A DNA stretch of 15,651 nt from CAYFJO01 sp964343305 (GTDB lineage: Bacteria > Planctomycetota > Planctomycetia > Pirellulales > Pirellulaceae), in assembly GCA_964343305.1 (NCBI GenBank), contig CAYFJO010000252.1, forward strand, positions 1-15,651, read 5' to 3'. Made by a program: the position numbers and the translations under genes. Shown here piece after piece: positions 6,592 through 12,740 of the stretch. Below the pieces are notes generated by a model. It saw only the letters and a list, made by a program, of their open reading frames with translations, had not been told where the DNA came from and did not search any database. Every line of letters starts with the position of its first letter. Positions within the stretch are counted from its first letter, which is position 1.

Positions 6592-7437
6592 TTATTGAGT
6601 CGACGCATAATCGTCCGAGAGTGTCAGTTCCACGACACCCGAGTGTGGAACGGTTACCTTTAGCGGAGTTTCCGCCGCATTCAGATAGGCCGTAGGAATT
6701 GGGTACTGGAGTTCCTGTGGTTGGGCGGCGGGTGGCGCGTCTCTCAGCTCCACTTCTTCCACAAGGAATTGCTCCAGATTCTCGTCTGGGTCCGCGCGTG
6801 GTTTGTCGTTGATGGGACGCACAAACACCGTCACCACGTAAGGACCGGGATAGGCGCCGTCGTTGTCAACATAGGTCGAAAGGGAGAAGCGACCCTGTTC
6901 ATCCGTCATTGCCGTTGCGGGCGGACCGTCGATGGCATGAAACACCACTCGCGCATCCGTCACCGGCTCGCTGTTGTAGGTCACGATTCCATTGACCGGA
7001 ACCGTACCTCGGCCGCCGCTCCGATAAATCGACACCAAAACCAGCAAGAGCAATAGAGTCGCGACACCGCCCCATAAATAAGGTGACTTGACCCACGGTG
7101 GAATGTCCACGGCGATGGCGTCTTCGTCTTTTCGTTCCTTCGGCCTGGCCGTGGCCTGGTTTTCGATTTCTTCCAGACCGTCGTTGACAACGCTGATCGC
7201 ACTGGTGCCGGTCAACCGACAACGGAAATCCGGGGCCATGTCTTCATCAACTTCCCTGGTCGTCCAAACTTGGATCGAGAGAACGGGGGCCTCTGGGTTC
7301 TTTAAGTCGAGCTTGACATCGAAAACCTTTAGTCTGCGGTGAGCGCGATGGAGCTGCTGGATCTTGTCGAGGACCGCCCGGTGCGTCCTTTCGGTCAACG
7401 TCCCGTTCACCACGGAGAAATCGATCTTCACGACCAT
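6592..7437 (-). CDS. Membrane-anchored protein with HPF/RaiA-like N-terminal domain and carboxypeptidase-regulatory-like C-terminal domain
   Basis: A 281-residue protein from the ATG at 7437; a TTG four codons upstream (7449) is a weaker alternative. Residues 2-98 have no signal sequence. Their pattern resembles ribosome hibernation factors (S30AE/HPF/RaiA): VKIDFSVVNGTLTERTHRAV with DKIQQL, then VFDVKLDLKNPEAPVLSIQV, then ISVVNDGLEEIENQ, matching the strand-helix-strands-helix order. A basic/acidic linker (PKERKDEDA) leads to one membrane helix (about 120-138, GGVATLLLLLVLVSIY). Residues 145-272 (VPVNGIVTYNSEPVTDARVVF, TDEQGRFSLST, GAYPGPYVVTV) are a carboxypeptidase-regulatory-like, transthyretin-fold domain common in planctomycete envelope proteins. 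It should lie N-in, C-out. It sits 15 bp after the DUF1559 gene. The C-terminal domain and helix are well supported. The HPF match is from memory of the family and is unverified. Confidence 0.85.
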   Translation of the reverse strand: MVVKIDFSVVNGTLTERTHRAVLDKIQQLHRAHRRLKVFDVKLDLKNPEAPVLSIQVWTTREVDEDMAPDFRCRLTGTSAISVVNDGLEEIENQATARPKERKDEDAIAVDIPPWVKSPYLWGGVATLLLLLVLVSIYRSGGRGTVPVNGIVTYNSEPVTDARVVFHAIDGPPATAMTDEQGRFSLSTYVDNDGAYPGPYVVTVFVRPINDKPRADPDENLEQFLVEEVELRDAPPAAQPQELQYPIPTAYLNAAETPLKVTVPHSGVVELTLSDDYASTQ

Positions 7438-7452
7438 GCTTGCGCCCAATTT

Positions 7453-8562
7453 CTAATTCTGGTCGAAACGCCTGGTCTGTTGCTGGTCGTTTCGACACCC
7501 CAGCAGTTGATACGTTTTCATGTCCATGCGCTCGTGCAGAAATTGAACCGACGCATCGACCATGGCAAACTGTGTTCCGTGCACATGATTGGATTTGAAT
7601 CCCCAGGCCACCGGGACCTTGTCGTAGCGATGAAGAATCAACGGGCTGCCTGTATTGGTGATGCCGGTGTCATAATTGATCGGAATGATGGTCGAGCATG
7701 CGGTGTTGCCCGACACGCCGCTTGCCCAATTCGCGTGGTCGTAAACATTCGGTCCACCGCGCGGAAGTTGGAGCCTGCGGTTTTGACGCACCCGCGCCTC
7801 GCCAATAAAAAGCGTATTCGATTGGCCGTCCGCCACGTACGACATCGGAATCTGAGAGGACATGCGTCCAAACATGCCGCGGGCGTCGGCAGGATCCATC
7901 CTACTGGCGGCACGAGAACTGATCGAATATCCCCACTCGCCGAGGCCAGCGTTCGCCGGATCGCAATACTGGTGAAAGATATTTGTCGGATCGGTTGTGT
8001 GCCCCAGGCATTGGGGGCCGATGCTGGCGACGTAGTTGGACACCGCTTCGCGACGCGGATAATCATCGCTGGGACATCGCAGCGTGCCATCAAGAGCGAT
8101 TGGCAGAACGCCTGCCGCTTCGGCGCTTTTGATGGCGTTGTTCTTCGGATCGTTTGGGTTGCTGTAATTAAAGTAGTTGATCTCGGTAATGTTGTCGTAC
8201 AGCCACAATCCTTCCATGTAGGGAAGGCAGTAAACGATCCAACTGCCTTTGTCATAGTGACATGCCAAAGAAATGGGAGAAAACCCACCGATTCGGTTTG
8301 CCATCGGAGTTTTTTCGTTTTCCCGGAAACGGCCGCCGTAGGGGAAGGTCTTATGTTGGTCGTGAAAACTGTGCAGCGCGGTGGCTAGCTGACGGAGGTT
8401 ATTGGAACAATGCGTACGACGTCCGGATTCTCGTGCGGCCTGGACGGCGGGCAAGAGTAACGCGACCAGCAATCCAATAATGGCAATCACGACGAGCAGT
8501 TCGACCAATGTAAACGCCCGACGTGGCTGCAAAAAACGGCGAAACGGGTGGGGGGTATTCAT
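7453..8562 (-). CDS. DUF1559 protein with prepilin-type N-terminal methylation signal
   Basis: A 369-residue member of the DUF1559 (SBP_bac_10-like) family, greatly expanded in planctomycetes. The N-terminus carries a type IV prepilin leader, RRAFTLVELLVVIA at residues 14-27. Cleavage by prepilin peptidase would fall between Ala16 and Phe17, with Glu21 at the usual +5 position; Ala replaces the more common Gly at -1. A hydrophobic helix and PAVQAARESGRR follow. The body contains the conserved YVADGQSNTLFIGE (242-255), and the C-terminus has SNHVHG (324-329) and DASVQF (336-341), the hallmark end of the family. The start at 8562 is preferred because AGG lies seven bases upstream and it gives a more usual leader; an in-frame ATG at 8577 would add five residues. 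It likely acts as a pseudopilin-like surface or secretion component, co-transcribed with the next gene. The function of the family is not established. Confidence 0.94.
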   Translation of the reverse strand: MNTPHPFRRFLQPRRAFTLVELLVVIAIIGLLVALLLPAVQAARESGRRTHCSNNLRQLATALHSFHDQHKTFPYGGRFRENEKTPMANRIGGFSPISLACHYDKGSWIVYCLPYMEGLWLYDNITEINYFNYSNPNDPKNNAIKSAEAAGVLPIALDGTLRCPSDDYPRREAVSNYVASIGPQCLGHTTDPTNIFHQYCDPANAGLGEWGYSISSRAASRMDPADARGMFGRMSSQIPMSYVADGQSNTLFIGEARVRQNRRLQLPRGGPNVYDHANWASGVSGNTACSTIIPINYDTGITNTGSPLILHRYDKVPVAWGFKSNHVHGTQFAMVDASVQFLHERMDMKTYQLLGCRNDQQQTRRFDQN

Positions 8563-8690
8563 CCAAAGACCTATCATATCTCAAGGAAAAACTGCAAGAA
8601 AAGTAGAGTCAACTTTACGGCAAAAAGCAAGTTTTCCAACAGAACATTTTACCAAGCTGCCTGAAAAACCGGCCACTATTGCCGCACTAA

Positions 8691-8726
8691 GGCGAGCGGC
8701 AAATAAGAACTCATCTGCCACTCGCC
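8691..8726 (-). other. Stem-loop at the 3' end of the VWA gene
   Basis: On the minus strand GGCGAGTGGCA and TGCCGCTCGCC form an 11-bp stem (one G-U pair in RNA) with a 14-base loop. The stem begins at the last base of the TAG stop codon of the VWA gene. No run of T follows, so it is not a standard intrinsic terminator; it may protect the mRNA 3' end or assist termination. A competing six-bp stem (plus-strand TGCCGC 8680-8685 with GCGGCA 8696-8701) uses part of the same sequence. The rest of the gap (8563-8690) is A/T-richer leader of the DUF1559 gene without other recognised signals. Confidence 0.5.
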
Positions 8727-10828
8727 TAATACTTCGGGATGGGGATTTTGATGGTGGTTGGCCGAGGCGGGCTTGGCGGGCGAGGTCCATAATAACTGTA
8801 GTGCTCGCGAAGTTCGACGGCATATCCGCGGGCCAACTCCCACTCGGCTCGCGCGGCCCAAGGTGTGCCAGGATGATCCGTGACGACGTTGTTAAACATC
8901 TCAGTGGCACGATCGACGTAGGTCTTGGTCAAATCGCCGCCGACCGTGCTCTTCGACTCGCGAATGTGCCAACTCGACAGGCGAACCATGCCCGGTTTTT
9001 CGAATGGCACGACCTTGGGTTTAGTGATGAAACCCTCGAGATAGGCACCGTATTCGTACGTCCGAGCCGTGTACGCCAACACCTGTGCGTAAATCAGATC
9101 ATAGTTCGCTTGCCATCGAGGTTGTGTTTCTTGCTCGCGAGCCTTGCGGATTCCTTCCAACGCTTTTGCCGCGGCGTCCAGATAGACGATGTATTGACGT
9201 GCCTTTTCTTGTTCGACGCGAACCTGGTTCACAAATCCGGCAACATTCGACGTGAAACTGAATCGCACTGTCATCGCTTTGGCAACTTCGGGGTGATACG
9301 GGTTCAGGTCATGAATGATCTTCCAGAGCACGCTGCGCAATATGCTGTTGTCACGCTCGGCGATCAAAATGTCGCGGCGACGAAGATCGGGCCGATAGGA
9401 TCGCATCGCCTCTAATTCGTAACGCCGTTTTTCACCGCGCACGATGTCCGATTCAAGGCTGGGCAACATGAAATAGATACCGCCCGTTTCGCGAGCCAAT
9501 CGCGTTTGCCCGTATGGTCCGAAACCGCTCGGATGCGCATCGGTGCGCTTTCGAAAACATTCGGTTTGAAGCTGTTCAACAAAGGCCGTTTCTGGTCCGC
9601 GATCGACGGGTAGCCAGTGGATGTGTTTTGTGATCGGATGCCGCCATTTCATGTGAGCAAACGGATATCCAAACACCGCTTCGCGTCCCAAGATGTACGT
9701 CCGGCACTTCGCCTGCTTGGCAATTTGAACGGTTGCTTCCAGATTTGCGAGGTTGTCCGGCTTCTCGCCGGTTTCGTCGGTGACCAGGATCAACATCATC
9801 TGGCGTTTTTGTTTTTTCGCATACTCGGCGTGATCAGCGATCGATGAGGCAACCGCGCTGCACATCATCTCTTTGCCAGATGGATCGACGGGTACCAGAT
9901 CGATGGCTTCGCGGATTTTGTCGATCTCGCTTGTCGGTTTCTTTGTGAGTACGAGATAACCCTCTCCATAGGCGGTGACGGCCGTCGTCAATCGGTCACC
10001 TGACGACTTGCGATGCAACCCCAGTTGCGCGTAAACGGCGTCAATGCGATCGCGAATCTCGCGCTGATCGGGAACCATGCTTTCCGATTGATCAAACGCC
10101 CAAATGACCAACACGTCAGATCGGTCCAATGCCCACAAGATCTCCTGCACGATGCGGTCCATCGCTTCAGCAATGTTGTCGACGACGGCTCGCGGCTCGC
10201 CTAACATGCCTTCGGGTGCTTCGACGAGCAGTTGGTTAAACGTCGGCGCCTCGCTCAACAGCCCCTCGACTTCGACCGGAGGTCCTTCCGCGGCCTTCTC
10301 GGCGACTTGCTTGTCGAGGCTCACTTGCAGCCCGCTGGCTCCACCAGACGCCCCCGCGCCGAGCGATCCGTCCGAACCAAAGACGTTGAAACTCTCGGCT
10401 TCGGCAAGTTCTTCTTCAAGAGCAAACGAGTCCAGGATCTCGTCGCTTTCCGAGGTGTCGCTCATGTCGACCAGAACTTCGGTGACCTGGTCTCTCATCA
10501 TGCCCGGCATGACAAAGCCGGCCAACAAGATGAACAACGCGAGATGCGAAACGGCCGAGATCAGGACGGAGCTGGCGTTTCTAAGAAGTCCGCCTCCGCG
10601 AGAGGGCTGCTGTTGATCGTCGAATTCTGTTGGGTCGTTTGCCTTCGGCGGCTCGTCGTCCTGCTTTGTTTCAGAGACGGGTGGCGGCTTGAGCAAGTCG
10701 CGCTTCTTTGGTGGCGGCGGCTTCGGCGGTGAACTACTCTTCTTCCGGGGCCGGCGTGGCGGAGCGTCAGCTAACTCAGAGAGTGTTTTGTCGGAAGCGG
10801 GCGGCGTTGTTGATTCGTCAGTTGCCAT
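8726..10828 (-). CDS. Membrane protein with von Willebrand factor A-like domain and proline-rich N-terminus
   Basis: A 700-residue protein. Residues 1-84 are hydrophilic and rich in Pro and Lys (PPKPPPPKKRDLLKPPP at 34-50), without a signal peptide. One membrane helix follows (about 86-108), then an acidic segment (SDTSESDE, LEEELAEAE) and a Gly/Ser linker (150-166). Residues about 237-455 form a VWA-like domain: VLVIWAFDQSES (239-250) gives the DxSxS metal site (D246, S248, S250), and MLILVTDETGE (345-355) supplies the later Asp. About 640-676 resembles a TPR-like helical pair (VVTDHPGTPWAARAEWELA), and the end is again Pro-rich (PRPPSPPRP). Such domains mediate metal-dependent protein binding. 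Here the domain would be periplasmic if the N-terminus is inside. No clear Shine-Dalgarno precedes the ATG. It is divergent from the serine hydrolase gene. Its partner and precise role are unknown. Confidence 0.88.
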   Translation of the reverse strand: MATDESTTPPASDKTLSELADAPPRRPRKKSSSPPKPPPPKKRDLLKPPPVSETKQDDEPPKANDPTEFDDQQQPSRGGGLLRNASSVLISAVSHLALFILLAGFVMPGMMRDQVTEVLVDMSDTSESDEILDSFALEEELAEAESFNVFGSDGSLGAGASGGASGLQVSLDKQVAEKAAEGPPVEVEGLLSEAPTFNQLLVEAPEGMLGEPRAVVDNIAEAMDRIVQEILWALDRSDVLVIWAFDQSESMVPDQREIRDRIDAVYAQLGLHRKSSGDRLTTAVTAYGEGYLVLTKKPTSEIDKIREAIDLVPVDPSGKEMMCSAVASSIADHAEYAKKQKRQMMLILVTDETGEKPDNLANLEATVQIAKQAKCRTYILGREAVFGYPFAHMKWRHPITKHIHWLPVDRGPETAFVEQLQTECFRKRTDAHPSGFGPYGQTRLARETGGIYFMLPSLESDIVRGEKRRYELEAMRSYRPDLRRRDILIAERDNSILRSVLWKIIHDLNPYHPEVAKAMTVRFSFTSNVAGFVNQVRVEQEKARQYIVYLDAAAKALEGIRKAREQETQPRWQANYDLIYAQVLAYTARTYEYGAYLEGFITKPKVVPFEKPGMVRLSSWHIRESKSTVGGDLTKTYVDRATEMFNNVVTDHPGTPWAARAEWELARGYAVELREHYSYYGPRPPSPPRPTTIKIPIPKY

Positions 10829-10913
10829 CGTTGCGTCAGTGTCGAGGCCTCACAAATGGAGTATAACAGGTTTGCGATTCACAACGAAATTCTTTCCTGA
10901 GAGATACCGCCCA
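10829..10913. promoter_or_regulatory. Divergent intergenic region between VWA gene and serine hydrolase gene
   Basis: These 85 bp separate two divergent start codons and should hold both promoters. TATAAC at 10862-10867 on the plus strand is a possible -10 box for the hydrolase gene, 46 bp before its ATG, but no good -35 lies at the usual spacing. GAGAG ten bases before the hydrolase ATG is a moderate ribosome binding site. Confidence 0.35.
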
Positions 10914-12371
10914 ATGAAGTCCACCATCTCGTTTGTCTTTTTTCTTTTGTTGTTTACTCTCCATGCGGCATCGGCCGAACCGACTGAGTTCGAAGCGATA
11001 CGCAAGAAGATCCAAGCCAAGTTGATCCAGCAGCAGATCCCGTCGCTTGCGGTGGCGGTCGCACGGGACGGCAAGATCATTTGGGAAGAAGGATTCGGCT
11101 GGGCCGACCGAGAAAACCGAGTGCCGGCCACGCAGCACATGATGTACTCGCTGGCCTCCATTTCCAAACCGATCACGGCGACCGGTCTGATGATCTTGGC
11201 CGAGCGCGGCAAAGTCTCGCTGGACAAGCCGGTCAATCCATATCTCGGCGACGCGAAAGTGGTCGCCCATGTCGGCAATGTTGATGAAGCGACGCTCCGC
11301 CGACTGGCGAATCACTCGTCCGGGTTGCCGTTGCATTACCAGTTCTTTTATGCCGACGAGCCGTACCGACGCCCGTCGATGGACGAATCGATTCGCCGCT
11401 ACGGTCATTTGATGACGAAGCCCGGCGAACGCTATCAATACGCGAACTTTGGCTACGGCATCCTGGACTACGTCATTCAGCGGACGTCGGCGGTGAGTTA
11501 CGCCGAATTCATGCGACGAGAAGTCTTCCTGCCGCTGGGCATGACGCACACCTCGGTCGACATCGGACACGGATTGGAAAAGCATCAGGCGATCCGATAT
11601 GCGCCAAACCAAGCACCGCTGCCGTTCTACGATATCGATCATCCGGGAGCATCCGCCGTTTTCAGCAGTGCCCACGACCTGGTCCGCTTCGGCATGTTTC
11701 ATTTGAAGAACCACCTGGACGATCAGAAAGCCATCTTGACCGACAAATCCATCGAGGAAATGCACCGGCCGACGTTCGACTCCGGCGGCGGTCGCAGTTA
11801 CGGCGTCGGTTGGTCCATCAATCCCAACGAGCTGGGCCAACACACTCTCAGCCACAGCGGCGGCATGGGCGGTGTCCGAACGCGTTTGACGCTGCTGCCG
11901 AAAAAGAACATTGCCATCGTTGCCCTGTGCAACTTCAGCAGTAACTTGCCGATGGAGATCACGCGCGACATCATCACAAAATTGACCGATGGGCAAGAGA
12001 AAACCACTGATAGTGCAAAATCTACGCCGTCGGACGACAACCCCACCGGCCATTGGACCGGCCAAGTTGAAACCTATCGCGGCAACCGCGGAATTGAAAT
12101 GTGGTTCCAACCGTCCGGCGATATTCACGTTCGCCTGGACAACCAACTCATCGCCTTGGTTAATCAACCTAAGTTTGAATCCGGCGCATTACGCGGCGTC
12201 TTCGTCGGCAACATCGGCACACCGGATGCGAACCGGCGTCCCTACCATTTGCACCTCGATTTGAAACTGCGGGGTGAAGTGCTGAACGGAGCGCTTTGCG
12301 CAATTTCGCTTCCGGGACCACGCGCCGGAAACGCACTGAGTTACTGGGTTGAGGTGCGGAAGAAGAATTGA
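10914..12371 (+). CDS. Exported serine hydrolase, beta-lactamase/class C PBP family
   Basis: A 485-residue protein. Residues 1-21 are a signal peptide (KSTISFVFFLLLFTLHAASA, cut before EP). The serine hydrolase domain (about 25-350) has all three motifs of the family: SxxK as S82-I-S-K85, YxN as Y176-A-N178, and HSG at 314-316 in place of the KTG triad. S82 would be the acyl-enzyme nucleophile. A C-terminal beta-rich domain of about 105 residues follows (from TGHWTGQVETYRG, 378 onward), like the lipocalin-like appendages of many such esterases. The HSG motif and length favour an esterase or D-amino-acid/peptide hydrolase over a true resistance enzyme; substrate is unknown. The ATG at 10914 was chosen because it begins the signal peptide. 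The frame is open upstream to 10689, but that extension overlaps the VWA gene antisense and is unlike protein. Confidence 0.92.
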   Translation: MKSTISFVFFLLLFTLHAASAEPTEFEAIRKKIQAKLIQQQIPSLAVAVARDGKIIWEEGFGWADRENRVPATQHMMYSLASISKPITATGLMILAERGKVSLDKPVNPYLGDAKVVAHVGNVDEATLRRLANHSSGLPLHYQFFYADEPYRRPSMDESIRRYGHLMTKPGERYQYANFGYGILDYVIQRTSAVSYAEFMRREVFLPLGMTHTSVDIGHGLEKHQAIRYAPNQAPLPFYDIDHPGASAVFSSAHDLVRFGMFHLKNHLDDQKAILTDKSIEEMHRPTFDSGGGRSYGVGWSINPNELGQHTLSHSGGMGGVRTRLTLLPKKNIAIVALCNFSSNLPMEITRDIITKLTDGQEKTTDSAKSTPSDDNPTGHWTGQVETYRGNRGIEMWFQPSGDIHVRLDNQLIALVNQPKFESGALRGVFVGNIGTPDANRRPYHLHLDLKLRGEVLNGALCAISLPGPRAGNALSYWVEVRKKN

Positions 12372-12374
12372 CGC

Positions 12375-12509
12375 TCAGCTATTGATCGGCGCGTGAACTC
12401 GTGCCTCAGGTTCATCCACGATTTTGATTTCACCATCGGGCTGGCGTGTTGAAAACTTGATCGTGACACCGACAAGAGCTGGCTGTGATGAATCGCTTCT
12501 TGTGCGTCT
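12375..12509 (-). pseudogene. Coding-like C-terminal gene fragment, unidentified
   Basis: On the minus strand this frame reads RSDSSQPALVGVTIKFST, then RQPDGEIKIVDEPEARVHAP, ending INS and a TGA at 12375-12377. The alternation of hydrophobic and charged residues looks like genuine protein. It stops three bases from the convergent hydrolase stop codon, as real convergent genes often do. There is no ATG, GTG or TTG start in frame, and the frame is closed upstream by a TGA at 12510-12512, exactly where a small repeat cluster begins. The best reading is the last about 40 codons of a gene whose front has been lost. No family is recognised, and chance cannot be excluded. Confidence 0.35.
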
Positions 12510-12510
12510 T

Positions 12511-12570
12511 CATCCGTGGGTCGGCTTTGCCATCCGTGGGCGCAACGCCGGAAAACAACGCCCACGGATC
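12511..12570. repeat. Short direct and inverted repeat cluster (CATCCGTGGG)
   Basis: CATCCGTGGG occurs twice in direct orientation, at 12511-12520 and 12531-12540. An inverted copy, CCCACGGATC, is at 12561-12570 and differs only in its last base. ATCCGTGGGCG (12532-12542) and CGCCCACGGAT (12559-12569) form a perfect 11-bp inverted repeat around a 16-base loop. No T-run follows on either strand, so this is not a typical terminator. It looks like a dispersed intergenic repeat element; other copies would lie outside this window. Confidence 0.6.
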
Positions 12571-12740
12571 TGACAGAAAAACCGGACGAACAGGGTTTCG
12601 ATGCGCAACACACCGGTGTACAAAGGTTTGCGACACACCCCCTACTCGCCAAAACCATTCCAGGGGTTCCTTACGTATACCTCTTAGATTCATTTTCAGG
12701 TCACCGATTTTCATTCTCCAGCCCCTCCCGGAAACCCTAG
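12571..12740 (+). other. Upstream region of the glycosyltransferase gene, no gene seen
   Basis: No convincing reading frame lies here on either strand. A 10-bp palindrome, ACACCGGTGT, is at 12610-12619 and could be an operator, but nothing else supports that. No clear -35/-10 pair was recognised. GGAAA about nine bases before the ATG at 12741 is the only candidate ribosome binding site. Confidence 0.4.

Noticed and set aside
7339..8388. Plus-strand frame of 349 codons opposite the DUF1559 gene and the start of the HPF-like fusion
   Set aside because: It spans two well-supported minus-strand genes and has no recognisable motif.
8402..9415. Plus-strand frame of 337 codons across the DUF1559 start and VWA end
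   Set aside because: Covers two oppositely oriented real genes plus their intergenic stem-loop; no domain signature.
10689..10913. 75-codon N-terminal extension of the serine hydrolase frame
   Set aside because: It overlaps the VWA coding start on the other strand, is Gly/Arg-rich and unlike protein, and it would bury a clear signal peptide that begins at the ATG at 10914.
10836..12167. Long minus-strand frame (443 codons) opposite the serine hydrolase
   Set aside because: Shadow frame: the plus strand carries all catalytic motifs of the hydrolase, and the antisense product shows no recognisable domain and a composition typical of antisense frames.
12532..12569. Intrinsic terminator for the serine hydrolase
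   Set aside because: The hairpin is strong, but it lies 160 bp past the stop and lacks a following T-run on either strand.
12511..12570. CRISPR array
   Set aside because: Only three 10-bp units, one inverted, with unequal spacing; no cas gene nearby.
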